Source: Lobosporangium transversale (Eukaryota; Mortierellomycota; Mortierellomycetes; Mortierellales; Mortierellaceae). From it: a DNA stretch of 64,000 nucleotides. Positions 10,218 to 21,358 of this stretch are shown here, one piece after another. The first letter of the stretch is position 1. Each line of letters opens with the position of its first letter. The notes under the pieces are model-generated. The model saw nothing but the letters and a program-made list of their open reading frames with translations, searched no databases and was not told the DNA's origin. The position numbers were made by a program, and so were the translations under genes. Location of the stretch: assembly GCF_002105155.1 (NCBI RefSeq), contig NW_019028994.1, forward strand, positions 62,001-126,000. The letters run 5' to 3'.

Positions 10218-11702
10218 CTACTGATGAGATGGTAGTGGAGGGACTGCAGGGATATCTGAGGCGGATGGATCCAACAATACGTTCTCAGATGCCATCATGA
10301 AAGAGGATCTAGATGCAACGGAAGCAGGCCTAGTGGCTTTCGGGACAGGAGGAGGAATTGTTGCTGTTGTAGAGGTTGTTTCTGTTAATGGAGTACTAAC
10401 AACTGGCTTATTAGTTCCAGTACCCTCCAACAAACTTGAATCGTTCAACAAGTCATAAAAACCTGCAGGGGGTTGTGAAGGGCTAGGCCTTGATTGGTCC
10501 TGTTGTCCTGTCAAAGGTGGAGGAGGCATGTAGTCCTGAAAGTTATTATTGACGGGATATGTATCTGCTGTTGTTGTTGTTGACGGTGCGCCTTGATATA
10601 TTACAGGAGATGGTGATACTATTGACGAGGATACAGTGGGATGAACGCGATAGGGCGAGACATTATGGTAATTATTAGTGCTATTGTTATTATTATTGTT
10701 GTTATTATTATTATTAATGTCAATTCTTTTTGAAGATAAAGGCGAGCGTGATCCAGAGGGCGAAGATGGCTGTCGATGTATTTGTGTGCTGGTTCGAGGT
10801 TGTCGGTAGTCCTGTTGGTGATAAGTCTCTGGGACAGGTGGCGACGATGGTAAGACAGAAGTGCTAGCAGGGTAAGGAGTAATAGCCTTTTCAATGGGTG
10901 GCTTTGTATTGCTCGAGGTCACATTCTTTGGTGCCATTACTGCTTCTTGCTGCGTAAACGCGTCTGAAGAGGATGCGGTTGATTTGGGGCTGTGAGTCGT
11001 GCTACCTATTTCTTGTTTCTGTTGTTGATGTTGTTGTAATTGACGATGTTCTTGGTCTTGCTGCTCCAATTGCCCCAATGGTGGAACTTGTGAATGGTAC
11101 TCTAATGGCGACTTTTTAGCGAACCACGCCGGTTGCTTTGCCAGGCGTTGCTGCAGGAACGGTGGGTAGTGTCGCTGTTGCTGTTGAAAAAGTGCGACGT
11201 TACTTTCAGTACCATCATTATTAGCAAATCCATGTGGTATTGGGCTTTCGGAGTATTTGCGCATCATTGACAGTTGTTGATAAAGCTCCGTATCTCGAGC
11301 CTCCTGTTCACGCTTCCGTTTGGCCCTGAAGAGCAGTCCGGCTATCAATATTAGTAAAGCCACGGCCCCTGTAGCAATGCCAGCGATAAGGGCCACATTA
11401 GTTGTTGACTTTGGATTAGAGATGGAGCCGCTGCTTGATTCAGACTCATTTGAGGGGACAACAGTTATATCAGTCGTTAAAGATGTCTGGACTGGATCAA
11501 TGGATGACGTTAAATTATCTATGGAGGTTGTTAGAGTTGATGTCATGACTGGTGCAGTGTGGGTTGTGGTAACCACAATTGGAGGTTTGGGCCTAGGCTT
11601 GCGAGAAGGTGCTGGAGCCGGGACAGCAGCAACTGGATGTGACCCGGGGTAACCCTCTGTTTGAAGAGAGGTCGCACCATAGTCATGACTCTTTAGGCTC
11701 AT
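10218..11702 (-). CDS. Single-pass membrane protein with Ser/Thr-rich ectodomain and Gln/Asn/Pro-rich tail
   Basis: A single open frame of 494 residues; I do not recognise a named family. Residues ~1-100 are rich in Ser, Thr and Pro (HTAPVMTSTLTTSIDN), as in heavily O-mannosylated ectodomains. One hydrophobic helix lies near residues 104-124 (VALIAGIATGAVALLILIAG), followed by a basic stop-transfer run RAKRKREQE. The remaining ~365 residues are Gln-, Asn-, Ser- and Pro-rich, including a run of about ten Asn and PPPPL-type motifs that could bind SH3 or WW domains. The layout resembles cell-wall stress sensors or polarity proteins of the Mid2/Wsc/Axl2 kind, but no cysteine-rich WSC domain or clear signal peptide is seen. 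A leader exon upstream may be missing, or the protein may be a signal-anchor type. Confidence 0.65.
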   Translation of the reverse strand: MSLKSHDYGATSLQTEGYPGSHPVAAVPAPAPSRKPRPKPPIVVTTTHTAPVMTSTLTTSIDNLTSSIDPVQTSLTTDITVVPSNESESSSGSISNPKSTTNVALIAGIATGAVALLILIAGLLFRAKRKREQEARDTELYQQLSMMRKYSESPIPHGFANNDGTESNVALFQQQQRHYPPFLQQRLAKQPAWFAKKSPLEYHSQVPPLGQLEQQDQEHRQLQQHQQQKQEIGSTTHSPKSTASSSDAFTQQEAVMAPKNVTSSNTKPPIEKAITPYPASTSVLPSSPPVPETYHQQDYRQPRTSTQIHRQPSSPSGSRSPLSSKRIDINNNNNNNNNNNSTNNYHNVSPYRVHPTVSSSIVSPSPVIYQGAPSTTTTADTYPVNNNFQDYMPPPPLTGQQDQSRPSPSQPPAGFYDLLNDSSLLEGTGTNKPVVSTPLTETTSTTATIPPPVPKATRPASVASRSSFMMASENVLLDPSASDIPAVPPLPSHQ

Positions 11703-12080
11703 TTTTTTGTTTGTTTATGTTGTTTCTTTTTGACTAATGATGCCTATCAATGTTGCAATTGCTGTTACTATTGTAGTTACTTTGCCGCTATTATTGCTGT
11801 TACAACTGCTGGTGTTATTCGTGCTAGTCAAGCTGAGGAGGCGAAGAAGTGAGATAGAGAGATGAAAGGCGTGAGTGTACGGGAGGTTGATATTTCGGCG
11901 TAAATTTAATTATTTCCAAACAGAAATGGGATTAGTGTGCTTGTGTGGTAACTAGGATATTAGAAAGGAAAGGAAAGGACAAAAAAAAAAAAAAAAAAAA
12001 AAAAAGAATGAATAAATAAATGAAGATGAGAATGAAATGCGAATGCATAAAGAATGAAAAAAAAGGAGGGAAGGTGAAAG

Positions 12081-12115
<35 letters not shown>

Positions 12116-12852
12116 ACAACCCCGGGCATACGTGCCGCCGAGTGAAGAGTTGTTTTGTTCAAAGCAAATAAAACAAACAAAAATTCAGGCACAAAAGTGC
12201 GAAAAAAGAGATGCATGTCAATCCAAGCTTAACAAATGATGTGACACAAGTGCCTTTTTCAACATCTCCTATGCGCAGGCGAAAATGGGCTGCTGCAGTT
12301 GCTCACTCTCACTCTCATGACTCTTGTGTAAACATGTTTGATACTAACTGGCCCAATTAGATGAGGCTATTGAAACACAATAGGTAAGCTGGATACTCTA
12401 CTTGGACACTTCAATTGCACCTGAATGTTCACAAGGTGAATATATACATGTAGCATTCAACAAATAAAACAAAATGAAGGGGAGACAGCTGCAATAAAAA
12501 CTTTGGGAGACTGAACAATCATATATATATAGTATTTTCTTTATTAGTTCATAATCCTTTCTCCTTTATAGCTGCAACAATTAAAGAAAAAGTAGACTTG
12601 ATCGTCATTGCATTAAGCTTGATAAATTTAATAAATTACACATTCATGTACACGTACACATATACACATACACATTAACTTGTACATGCACATGTTGTAG
12701 TCTAAAGATTGGACATGCTCACTTTTTTCAAATGAAATCGCCTGTGCGCAGGGGAGGGAGGCTGTTGCTTACCTGGATCCATCCCTGTGTAATTTAATCA
12801 GCTTCATCCCCCCCCCCCCACTCCCCACAATCATGCACCGGATTGTTACAGC

Positions 12853-12888
<36 letters not shown>

Positions 12889-14297
12889 TTAATTGGCTCT
12901 TTAATGATTTGATAATTTAAAAAGGGTTCATGTGTCAAGCAGCAAAGCACAGCCTATAGCGTATGAGAACCTTGATGGTAAGGCCACTATTAACGCTGCA
13001 TCAAGATCTCAGATCGTAGTGTAAGGAAGTAAGAGTAATGTATACATTTACACGATTGACATAGCACGACGCGTCACGAACGACCAAACTTTTATTCCTA
13101 TCATTGAATCTTTGAAACAAGTGCGTTTCAGTTTTAATCACATGATACATCATTGCGCCACTCATTTGAAATGGATTTCCAGGGCAGTGGTTTCAGCCTT
13201 TTTATTTTTTTTATTTTTTTTTTTAATCTGTGTAATAATGTCATGAAGCAATGCGCATCATGCTGTTACAAGAAGAGGAAATGGAAAAGAGTCGTGTTGT
13301 TTTCAAGAACGAGAATTTTTTTTTTATTTATTTTATTTTTGTTGCAGAGTATGGAATGACAGTTGGTTAAAAAAAGATTGCTTACTGTGTAATGTAAAGT
13401 TTAATACATCAAAAACTTTGGGGAGAACGCGCATTTTGTGTTAGTAACAAGAAATTCAAAAGAATGCAGCCAAACTCAAATCACTTTTTTTGCACAAAAC
13501 CCAGCATTTCAGCCAATTCCGTATCCCAACCTACCTGTCTTTTGGAAGTGAGTGTGGACACATTGCTGTTCGCATGAATATGAAGAAAAGAAGAAGAGGA
13601 AAAAAAAGGCAGTAATGACACTATACATTTTTTTTACTGTTCTCGCAAATTCGCATTACTATCCTCGCAAGAAATGTTTGTCAATCATATTGATCTTATT
13701 GATCACATTGATGGATAGGAGATAAAGACGAAGAAGGAGGGGTGAATCGGGGATGAGGGGGAAGGATGCTTCGTATTCGCGATATTCCGTTTATTTTTTG
13801 AACCTATAATAAATTGGAACGAGATGACCCCGTATGCTGTGCTGTCGAATGTAAATAAGGATCCTTCTTGTAATGAGTTTCTCTTATTTGACAAGATCGT
13901 TAAGGAATTTAGGGGCCGAATATATATTTTTATACTTAAACTAACACATCTTTTTGGGGAGTTTTTTTTTTTTTTTTTTTTTTTTTCGTTCTTTTCCTAC
14001 TCCTTCACTTCCTTTCTTTCTTTCTTTCTTTCTTTCTTTTCACTTTTCTTGCCTCCTCACTTGTTCTCTTTTCTCTTTGCATAGGTTGTTTTCAATCTAT
14101 GCTCCTTGGATCACACATTTCCTCACCCTCTCCTTTCTCATTCACCTCCGAGGACGTGGCACGGTCAATTTGAACAACAAAAAGAATTTTCTTTACTTTT
14201 TGAGGATATCTGCTTCGCCGATTGTTTTAAATAATTTTTTTTGATATCCCCGACGACTTTCTTGATCAAAGAGATCAAAAGGAAAAAAATACACACA
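11703..14297. other. Long intergenic region, no gene seen
   Basis: About 2.6 kb between two divergent genes. It holds A/T homopolymers near 11981-12005, 12080-12114 and 12855-12885, a C run at 12808-12818, TA/CA-rich patches near 12500-12680, and TTTC repeats near 14015-14039. Short open frames here are mostly translated homopolymer. It probably contains the promoter and 5' leader of the gene at 10218-11702 and of ALE1. Confidence 0.55.
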
Positions 14298-16148
14298 ATG
14301 CTGAACTCGTTCTTCGATTCCCTTTCAGAGGCCGCGTCTTTCCCAGTGGACCAGGTCCGATGTTTGACAGCATTGCTGTTGGCCTATCCCTTGGCTTTTG
14401 CGTTCCGTCTGTTACCTGCCAACAACCCCAATCTCAAACATATAGCCTCAGTTCTGACCTCATTCTTCCTCATTGTTGTCATTGTCGATGATCTGGTCGG
14501 ACTGATGCATTTGCTCGGATCAAGTATTGCTGTCTGGCGGATCATGGGCTCTGTCAAGGGCAAATGGGGTCCCAGGATTGTCTTTATCGGTGTAATGATC
14601 CACATGAGTGTGAGGTAAGAAAAAAAAGGAAACATTGCACCGTTACTTCGTTTATTTGTAACGATAATTAAAAAAAAAAAAAAAAAAAAAAAAACTCTTG
14701 ATTGATCAATGCCATCACTTTCTTTCTTTTCTTTGTTTGTTTGTTTGTTTGTTTGTTCGTTTATAAATGGCTGTGCCTGATCAGCCATTTAATGCGACAG
14801 ATTACTGACTACCGCGGCTACAAGTTGGACCATACCGGACCACAAATGATCCTTACAATGAAACTTACCTCTTGGGCTTTTAACGTCCATGATGGCCGTC
14901 GCAATCCCAAGGTAACAATCAACAGCAACAAGATGCACCTGTATTGCAACGTTGTCATTGTCATTACCATCAATCCATCCTCATCCCATCATTAACAAAT
15001 ATCTCTCCTTTTTTTTTCTTTTCCTTCCTTCCCTCCTCCCTTATAAGGAGTTGAGCCGATACCAGCAAGAACATGCTATAACAACATTCCCATCCCTTCT
15101 CCACTACTTGAGCTACGTTTTCTTCTTCCCCAGTGTCCTTGTCGGCCCTACATTCGAGTACATGGATTACATCCGTTTCATCGAACTCTCTCAGTTCCGG
15201 GATTCCAGGACTGGAAAGATTCATTGGCCTGCTGGCAGGGTCAAGGCCTCAATGAAATGCTTCTTGTTCGCCTTGGTTGCTCTCGCCTCTTTAGCGGTCC
15301 TTGCTCCTAAAATGGATGCCAGCTGGACGGTTGAACCCGAATGGAAGGCCTTGCCCTATCTGTTGCGTCTTGGCTATGTTCAGTTGGCTGCATTTAGCGC
15401 TCGCTTCAAATACTATGCTGTCTGGAAGATGGCAGAAGGCGCTTGTGCTTTGGCTGGATTTGGTTATAATGGTGTGGACCCAAAGACAGGAGAACAGCGA
15501 TGGGATGCAACCTCCAACGTTGATGTGTGGGCATACGAGTCTGGTGAGAGTTTGAAGGAACAGCTGGATGCTTGGAACAAGGGCACGAACCTTTGGTTGA
15601 AACACTACGTGTACTTTAGAGTGATGAAACCCGGTGGAAAACCAGGGGCGTTCGAGACTTTCTCTACATTTGCTATCAGCGCATTATGGCATGGGTTCTA
15701 CCCCGGCTATTACCTCACATTCATGTCCTCTGCTTTCGCATTGACAGCTGCAAAGATCTTGAGGAAACATCTTCGCCCACGTGTTATTTCAGCCACTGGA
15801 CAACCTCCTGCATGGTACAACTTTATGGGAACTCTCCTGTCACAGTTCTCGATGAATTTCCTGACCATGCCATTCTTGCTCTTGACATTCAAGGACAGTA
15901 TTGAGGTCTGGAAGGATTTGTATTTTATAGTTCACATCGGTTCCATTGCTGTCGTATTCCTTATCCCTGTTCTCTTCCCATCCAAGCGGAAATCCAACAA
16001 GGAACAGCAACAACAAGAAGAAAAGTCAGGGATTAATAAGATCAAGGAAGTTGCTCACCTCGTTGCCGAAGAGGCCTCAACAGAGTCCGTAGAGGCCGTG
16101 ACTGAGATCCTGAGCGTTTCCAGTAGCACTAAACTCAAGACCTACTAA
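14298..16148 (+). CDS. ALE1: MBOAT lysophospholipid acyltransferase
   Basis: Three exons are inferred: 14298-14614, 14785-14911 and 15048-16148, giving about 514 residues. ALE1-type enzymes re-acylate lysophospholipids (Lands cycle) with acyl-CoA in the ER membrane. The MBOAT signature is clear: the active-site Asn region WNKGTNLWLKHYVYFR near residue 322 and the invariant His in SALWHGFYPGYYLTF near residue 362. The upstream family block HLMRQITDYRGYKLDHTGPQ spans the first splice junction, and FFPSVLVGPTFEYMDY follows the second. Many hydrophobic segments fit the multi-pass topology. The C-terminus is a charged cytosolic tail with Lys and Gln runs. I chose the ATG at 14298 over an upstream in-frame ATG at 14241 because it opens directly onto the family N-terminus (MLNSFFDSLSEAASFP). 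Confidence 0.92.
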
Positions 16149-16533
16149 AAAAAGGGAAAAAAAAAAAAAAAAAAAAAAAAAAATAGTCATTGTATAAAGT
16201 ATTTCATACAAAAGACATTCTAAACAGCAACATTGCATATTAAAAAGTTTATGATGTGAGTGTAAAATATATATACAGGACCTTCAAAGATGAAACAAAA
16301 AGCTAAGCTCGCCAGACAACTCCTCTTCATGTAATAATAATAACAACAATAGTAATAAATATCCAAGTCAAGAAGTGCTAAATAAAAAAATATATATATT
16401 ATATTTATTATACAATTACAAAAAGAATGAAAATGAGAGACTGCAAGGATTTATACCGACAGCAGCAGTAGCAAAAAGTCAATATAGATCCTGAACGAAC
16501 AAGAAACCATATGAAATCTGGCAACCTTGGCTC

Positions 16534-16565
<32 letters not shown>

Positions 16566-16574
16566 CCTATTTTT

Positions 16575-17950
16575 TCAAGTAAGGTAATGAACGATGGCCC
16601 ACATGGCGAGCAAGGTGATAATGACACCAGCATAAAATATCCATTTATCCTCTGCGCTCCTGCGTTCGATCAACTGTATCACATTGCGAGACAGACCAAG
16701 GGTATTGGCAGCATCCAATATCTTGCGTTGCGTTGACTATTCGATCAGTTGTAAAATAAATGAATAAGGTTCCCAATATGTCAGTTATCAATGCTTCCAA
16801 AAATAAAAAAAACTCATCAGTCATTTCTTTATGTGGATAAAAAAAAAAAGGCTTACTTTAAGCATCGGTCGCTGTTGATAGAGATCGTCAAGCACATCTT
16901 TTCCTTGTTGCAGCATGTCGTCCAAAACTGAGCTTGTCTTTTGAGCAAAATCTCGCTCTCTGATAGCATGAGCCTGCTGCAGATAAGGCGATACTGATGC
17001 TGTTTGGTATGGGTGTTCCACTGCCCGTGAGTGTCTTCTCTCCAGCAACTGCGAACGATTCCTAGCATGCGACGCCTACATATATATACATATACATGCA
17101 CATAAAAAGGGTATATACAATATCAACATAACAAAATAGTCAGTCAAAATGCTCAATTTTCGACTTGGATTGTTGAAAAAAAGGCCGATGATAATGATGA
17201 GCTCAGAAAAAAGAAATAGCCTTGGACATCTCCGAACGACATATTACCTGCTCTTCTCGATTCTTTAGTTGCGCGAAGCTTTTGTTGATAGAGTCATAGT
17301 CTTCTCTAAACTTTGTAACACGTCTAAGGAAAGAGAAGAAGTAATAATAGTAATCTTCTTTTTGTTAGAATCTGATCTGATACGCCTGCAAAAAAGTTAA
17401 AAATCTGAATTATTTGAGCAAATACATACGCAAACGCTTTTTCTCGCTTGGCATCAATCATCTCCTTCTTGGCCATAGCATCATAATCATCAATCGATCG
17501 CTTGAAGGCATTGACGGTAGCAGCAATCTGGCCTAAATAAAAAAAAAAAAAAAAAAAGAAATTATTAGGATACAATAGATCTTTTTTAAGAGTAAAGTTG
17601 TCCATTTTAAATTGTGAACGGTGTGTCTATTCGTATTCGCCCAAAAGAATTATTCCAAAAATAAAAATACAAAAAAAAAACCGTCTGTCATTGTCAACGT
17701 GGCAGTAAATTCTTCCGGCTGTTAACTTCTTCCCCTCCACCCTCGATTTGGGCTGGAGCTTCTTTGATACTGGATAAACACAATGTTTGCAAGTTTTGTC
17801 AACGTGTCAAGTTCGAAACTATGTTGCCATGCCGTGCTTTTTTTTTTTTTTTTTTTTTTTTTTTTTCCTCTTAGCAAAAAGGATGTCTCGGACAAGATGG
17901 TTCCAAGCTTACTCTCCTGAGTATTTGGTGCTTAACATTCCTGATGGCGG

Positions 17951-17986
<36 letters not shown>

Positions 17987-18195
17987 GTGAAATAATAATA
18001 CATCATTGTTGAATAATGCTTTGCTTAGCTTTGTTCTGCTTTGTCTTCGAAGGGTGTAAAAAAAAAAGGGAGTCTTTTTTTTTTCTTCTTCTTACCCTGA
18101 AGAGCTACACTGGTGTCTTCGCCAGACTGAAACTTTTCGAGGTCCCGTTGTAGAGCGTTGACCTGCTTCAATGCATGATTGTAGAGTGAATTCAT
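16575..18195 (-). CDS. BOS1: Qb-SNARE BOS1/membrin (GOSR2)
   Basis: Five exons are inferred: 18096-18195, 17430-17532, 17248-17323, 16857-17075 and 16575-16736, giving 219 residues (human membrin has 212). BOS1 is the Qb-SNARE that pairs with BET1, SEC22 and SED5 for fusion of ER-derived vesicles with the Golgi. The N-terminus MNSLYNHALKQVNALQRDLE is the family Habc start. The SNARE motif runs through exon 4 (QQGKDVLDDLYQQRPMLK) into exon 5 (STQRKILDAANTLGLSRNVI), with LIERRSAEDKW before the tail. A single C-terminal anchor (FYAGVIITLLAMWAIVHYL) ends the protein. The first intron is about 560 bases and holds long T and A tracts. Its partner SNARE BET1 is encoded at 60666-61572. Confidence 0.9.
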
Positions 18196-18365
18196 TGGTG
18201 CTAAATAGTATCCTTGTAATTCCTTTCCTGACAATGAGTGTTTAATGAAAGAAAGAGAGAATGAGGTGTAAGAGCATGACACAGTTGAGGAACAATGTAA
18301 TGACAGAAATGAAGACAGAAGGATGAGCAAAGTGGAGTGGGCTCGAAGCTGCTGTGGATATCAGT

Positions 18366-18380
18366 CACGTGTATCACGTG
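18366..18380. promoter_or_regulatory. Paired CACGTG sites upstream of BOS1
   Basis: Two CACGTG cores (18366-18371 and 18375-18380) are separated by 3 bases, each preceded by T on the plus strand. They lie about 170-185 bases upstream of the BOS1 ATG. Close paired E-boxes suggest cooperative binding by a bHLH factor; this is inference. Confidence 0.4.
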
Positions 18381-19035
18381 GAATAAGCGAACGAACATTC
18401 CTCAATGCTTTTTCTAGGACAAAGGATAAATAAATAATGTATGCTGCACGCGTATTATATTTTTTGATTACTATTATTCCTCACAATGGACATTGTCTAT
18501 GAGATCAAATGACATCTAGCCTGTAGAAATATCTATGACTATCTTGAATGAAACGACGCGTCTTTAGTATATAATGTCTTTAGCTCAGGCTGTGCGAGAG
18601 AAAAATAAAAAAAATTAAAATAAAATGCCGAGAGATTTGATTTAGCCAATGGGTAAATGGTAAATGAGAAATGGGGGAAAAGGGTAACAAAAACATTACA
18701 AAAAAGTCAAAAAAAGTCGCATAACTGCTCACAGCTCTTATGCAACTGTTTAATTGTTTAATTGTTTATTAGTTCCAGTATCCAACTCTATCGTCCCAAA
18801 ATGGGAATTTCTGATATTTTGTCCTCCTCCGCACATCATACTTTAAAAACGCGACCCTTTTCCCCCCTCTTCCTCCTTCTTCTCCCATCATTATCCCCTC
18901 TACATTTCAAAAAATAAATATACGTATATATATACACACGCACACACTTGCATCCATACTTTTTTTAATCCCTAATTCTTCTTTTACTTTGCCTTCTTGT
19001 TCATTAACACAAAAAAAGAAAGAAAGAAAAAGACA
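18381..19035. other. Divergent intergenic region
   Basis: A 655-base A/T-rich spacer between the BOS1 side and the gene starting at 19036. It contains TTTAATTG tandem copies near 18750-18768 and a pyrimidine-rich stretch (18850-18905) shortly upstream of the plus-strand gene, probably part of its promoter. No gene seen. Confidence 0.45.
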
Positions 19036-20547
19036 ATGTCTGCAAGTCCAATAGCACGAATAGTCTCGATCGCAAACGCAGCTAGGTTGGCTCGCGTTCT
19101 ATCCAACCGTGCTTTTACCACTGCCAGCAAAGCCAGTTTCGCGCCTTCAAGTTCCCCTCTCCGCAGAGCTATCAATGCCTCTGCTCACTCTTCGCTTCGA
19201 AATGAATCCATCAGCAACCGATTCAATTTCAATCGGTTGACTGCTCAGCAGCAGCAGAAGCAGCAAGTATCGTCCTCAAGGCTCTTCTCCTCCTATGCTT
19301 CAGCTCTTAAACACACCAGTACCACCACCAACTCAACTTTGCCATTATTCTCCACAAAGAATACTGCTATGGCATCCTCTCCATATCTTCAAGGCCAAGC
19401 CATCCGTGGGTTCTGTAAAAAAGCGTGGCGTAACGAATTCGAGTCGAAACACCAAGCTGGATATGACTATTGGAATAGCCTTTACGGCGCTCATGGCCAT
19501 GATTACCGTCGTGGTCGTGGCTGGCATGGTTGGGGCCAAAACCTGCATGATTATCACAAGCACATCCGGAGGTTCCATCGTCATCATATGCACTATCATC
19601 GTCGCCGCCCTATGCGCTTCGTCTTCCGTATGATGGCCCTATCCACCTTATTCGTGGCTGTCCCTGCTATCGTCGTATTTGACGCCCCTTATAGGACCTT
19701 GGCTGTCGTTCCATTGACTGTCTTTGGTACCGGTGCAGTGCTTATACTAGCGGGTCGATTGCTTTATGTTGCACTCCCCATCTTGGCCATCGGTGGCGCC
19801 ACAGCCTTTTGGGTCACCACCATGCCAGCTGCTAGCACCGTGAAGGATCTACAAAAGATCTTGAAGCGTGATGAGAAGGGAGGCCAATACTCTACTGCTT
19901 TAGGCGCTTTGGGTTCAGAGTGGGAAATCCAACGAGCTCAGCCCAACGAATGGTTCCGATGGACATTCCCTGAATCCGGTGATAAGAAGCAGCTTGATAA
20001 GGTTGATATCCGTATCGCTGTTTTTGATCCCAATGATTATAGTGACCGTAAAGCCAGGGCCATGCGTTTCTTGGACAAATTCCAGGGCCATGATGACTTG
20101 GACGCTACGGAGGATATGAGGCATCATTGGAAAAAGAATAAGAAGTACGAAGATAACTGTGAGATCCTGAAAAGCCTCCAAGTCAAGCGTGAGGGTGATC
20201 AGTTTGTGATCAAGATGGAGGAAGATGGAGAGAAAGTCATGGAACATCCGTTGGCCAAGAAGTATTTGGCACTCGGACGTATTGTTGACAGAGCCGCCAA
20301 GGAGATGGAGGCTTCCCAACCAGGTCTTAAGCTGGGTGAGCAGGTCGTCTTGGTTCACAAGAATAAGAAACATGAAGACTCGTTCTGGAACCGCTGGTCT
20401 CCCTATGGCGATCTGTCGCTCCGTATCCCTTTTAACCGTACCTGGATTAATGATCTGGATGATTTTGAGACCAAGGATTGTATGCGGTTCAAGTTAAATA
20501 CATGTCAGGAATATGCAATTTATTTATTTATTTATTTTTTATTGTAG
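19036..20547 (+). CDS. Unknown membrane protein with likely mitochondrial presequence
   Basis: An open frame of 503 residues that I do not recognise. The first ~60 residues are rich in Ala, Arg and Ser and lack acidic residues (ASPIARIVSIANAARLARVL), which fits a mitochondrial targeting sequence. A His/Arg/Trp/Tyr-rich segment follows near residues 145-195 (RGRGWHGWGQNLHDYHKH, HRHHMHYHRRR). Then come two or three hydrophobic helices near residues 198-270. The soluble C-terminal half, ~230 residues, starts with STVKDLQKILKRDEKGGQYS and contains EWFRWTFPESG and WNRWSPYGDLSLRIPF, and it looks conserved. The last ~20 residues run into TTTA repeats and look unnatural. A donor near 20478 or 20493 with an acceptor at 20545-20547 may give a different tail. 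The ATG at 19036 was preferred to one at 18997, which lies in A-rich leader. Confidence 0.7.
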   Translation: MSASPIARIVSIANAARLARVLSNRAFTTASKASFAPSSSPLRRAINASAHSSLRNESISNRFNFNRLTAQQQQKQQVSSSRLFSSYASALKHTSTTTNSTLPLFSTKNTAMASSPYLQGQAIRGFCKKAWRNEFESKHQAGYDYWNSLYGAHGHDYRRGRGWHGWGQNLHDYHKHIRRFHRHHMHYHRRRPMRFVFRMMALSTLFVAVPAIVVFDAPYRTLAVVPLTVFGTGAVLILAGRLLYVALPILAIGGATAFWVTTMPAASTVKDLQKILKRDEKGGQYSTALGALGSEWEIQRAQPNEWFRWTFPESGDKKQLDKVDIRIAVFDPNDYSDRKARAMRFLDKFQGHDDLDATEDMRHHWKKNKKYEDNCEILKSLQVKREGDQFVIKMEEDGEKVMEHPLAKKYLALGRIVDRAAKEMEASQPGLKLGEQVVLVHKNKKHEDSFWNRWSPYGDLSLRIPFNRTWINDLDDFETKDCMRFKLNTCQEYAIYLFIYFLL

Positions 20548-20619
20548 CCATGTCCAAATGTACAAGAAAGTTAAAAAGAAGGATGAGATTCTAAAGAAAA
20601 AAAAAACAAAATTGACCAA

Positions 20620-20654
<35 letters not shown>

Positions 20655-20975
20655 AGAGAAAAATGACTAGAGTAGATTATATGGATAACATCGTCATGTT
20701 GCTGAGAAACAACAAAATACCCCGTGAATCGGATGGTGGCGTCAGTATTCAATAATAACTTCCCCTCCTTCTCCCAGCTTTTTTTTTTTTTTTTTTTCCT
20801 GTTGTTACTGCTGTAGTAGCAGTCGTAGTCACTGTTGTAGTAGCAGTCGTAGTCACTGTTGTAGCTACTACTGTAGTAGTGGTAGTAGTAGTAGTGGTAG
20901 TAGTGGTTGTTGTTGTTTTAATGATAATGAGGAGGAAAGGAGTTATATCATCTGCGTATGGTAGAAAGAAAAATC

Positions 20976-21002
<27 letters not shown>
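20548..21002. other. Spacer between convergent genes with trinucleotide repeats
   Basis: Holds T tracts near 20620-20646, 20780-20797 and 20979-21004, plus an imperfect GTA/GTAGTAGCAGTC-type repeat described separately. No gene seen. Confidence 0.5.
20809..20917. repeat. GTAGTAGCAGTC and GTA microsatellite
   Basis: The unit TGTAGTAGCAGTCGTAGTCAC occurs twice in tandem (from about 20812 and 20836), followed by a run of GTA and GTG triplets to about 20917. It lies in the spacer between convergent genes. Confidence 0.7.
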
Positions 21003-21008
<6 letters not shown>

Positions 21009-21316
21009 ATTCTTTGGTTGACTCTCCAACAATTGACGTTCCTCCTTGCGCTTCTTATCATAATACATGCCTCCACCCAAGAGTGCTGCTATCGTAAAGA
21101 ACTGGAAGCCTACACGGGCCCTGAACATGTGTTGAGCAAACTCACGACGACCTGTCCTGACACCATAACTAGCTCCCAAAAACGCTGCGATGGTCAAACC
21201 AACACCTATTTGTTTTTTTTTAAAAAAAAAAGACGAGGAGAAACATTTGTCAGCCAATGTTTGGAATGGAGTTTTATGCCTCTTATGCATAGCTCTTATT
21301 ATTTTTTCTTCACTCA

Positions 21317-21358
<42 letters not shown>

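Noticed and set aside
7100-11702. One large gene spanning RAV2 and the membrane protein
   Set aside because: Each has its own start, and a T tract and CACGTG lie between them; no frame-keeping splice joins them.
12080-12114. Poly-A/T tracts as tails of retroposed elements (SINE/LINE)
   Set aside because: No target-site duplications, no adjacent conserved body sequence and no reverse transcriptase were seen; tracts occur in nearly every intron and spacer.
11932-12216. Minus-strand open frame rich in Phe
   Set aside because: It is mostly translated homopolymer with no conserved motif; similar poly-Phe and poly-Lys frames across the window were dropped for the same reason.
14241-14297. Upstream in-frame start for ALE1
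   Set aside because: It adds a basic, non-conserved leader; the ATG at 14298 opens straight onto the family N-terminus.
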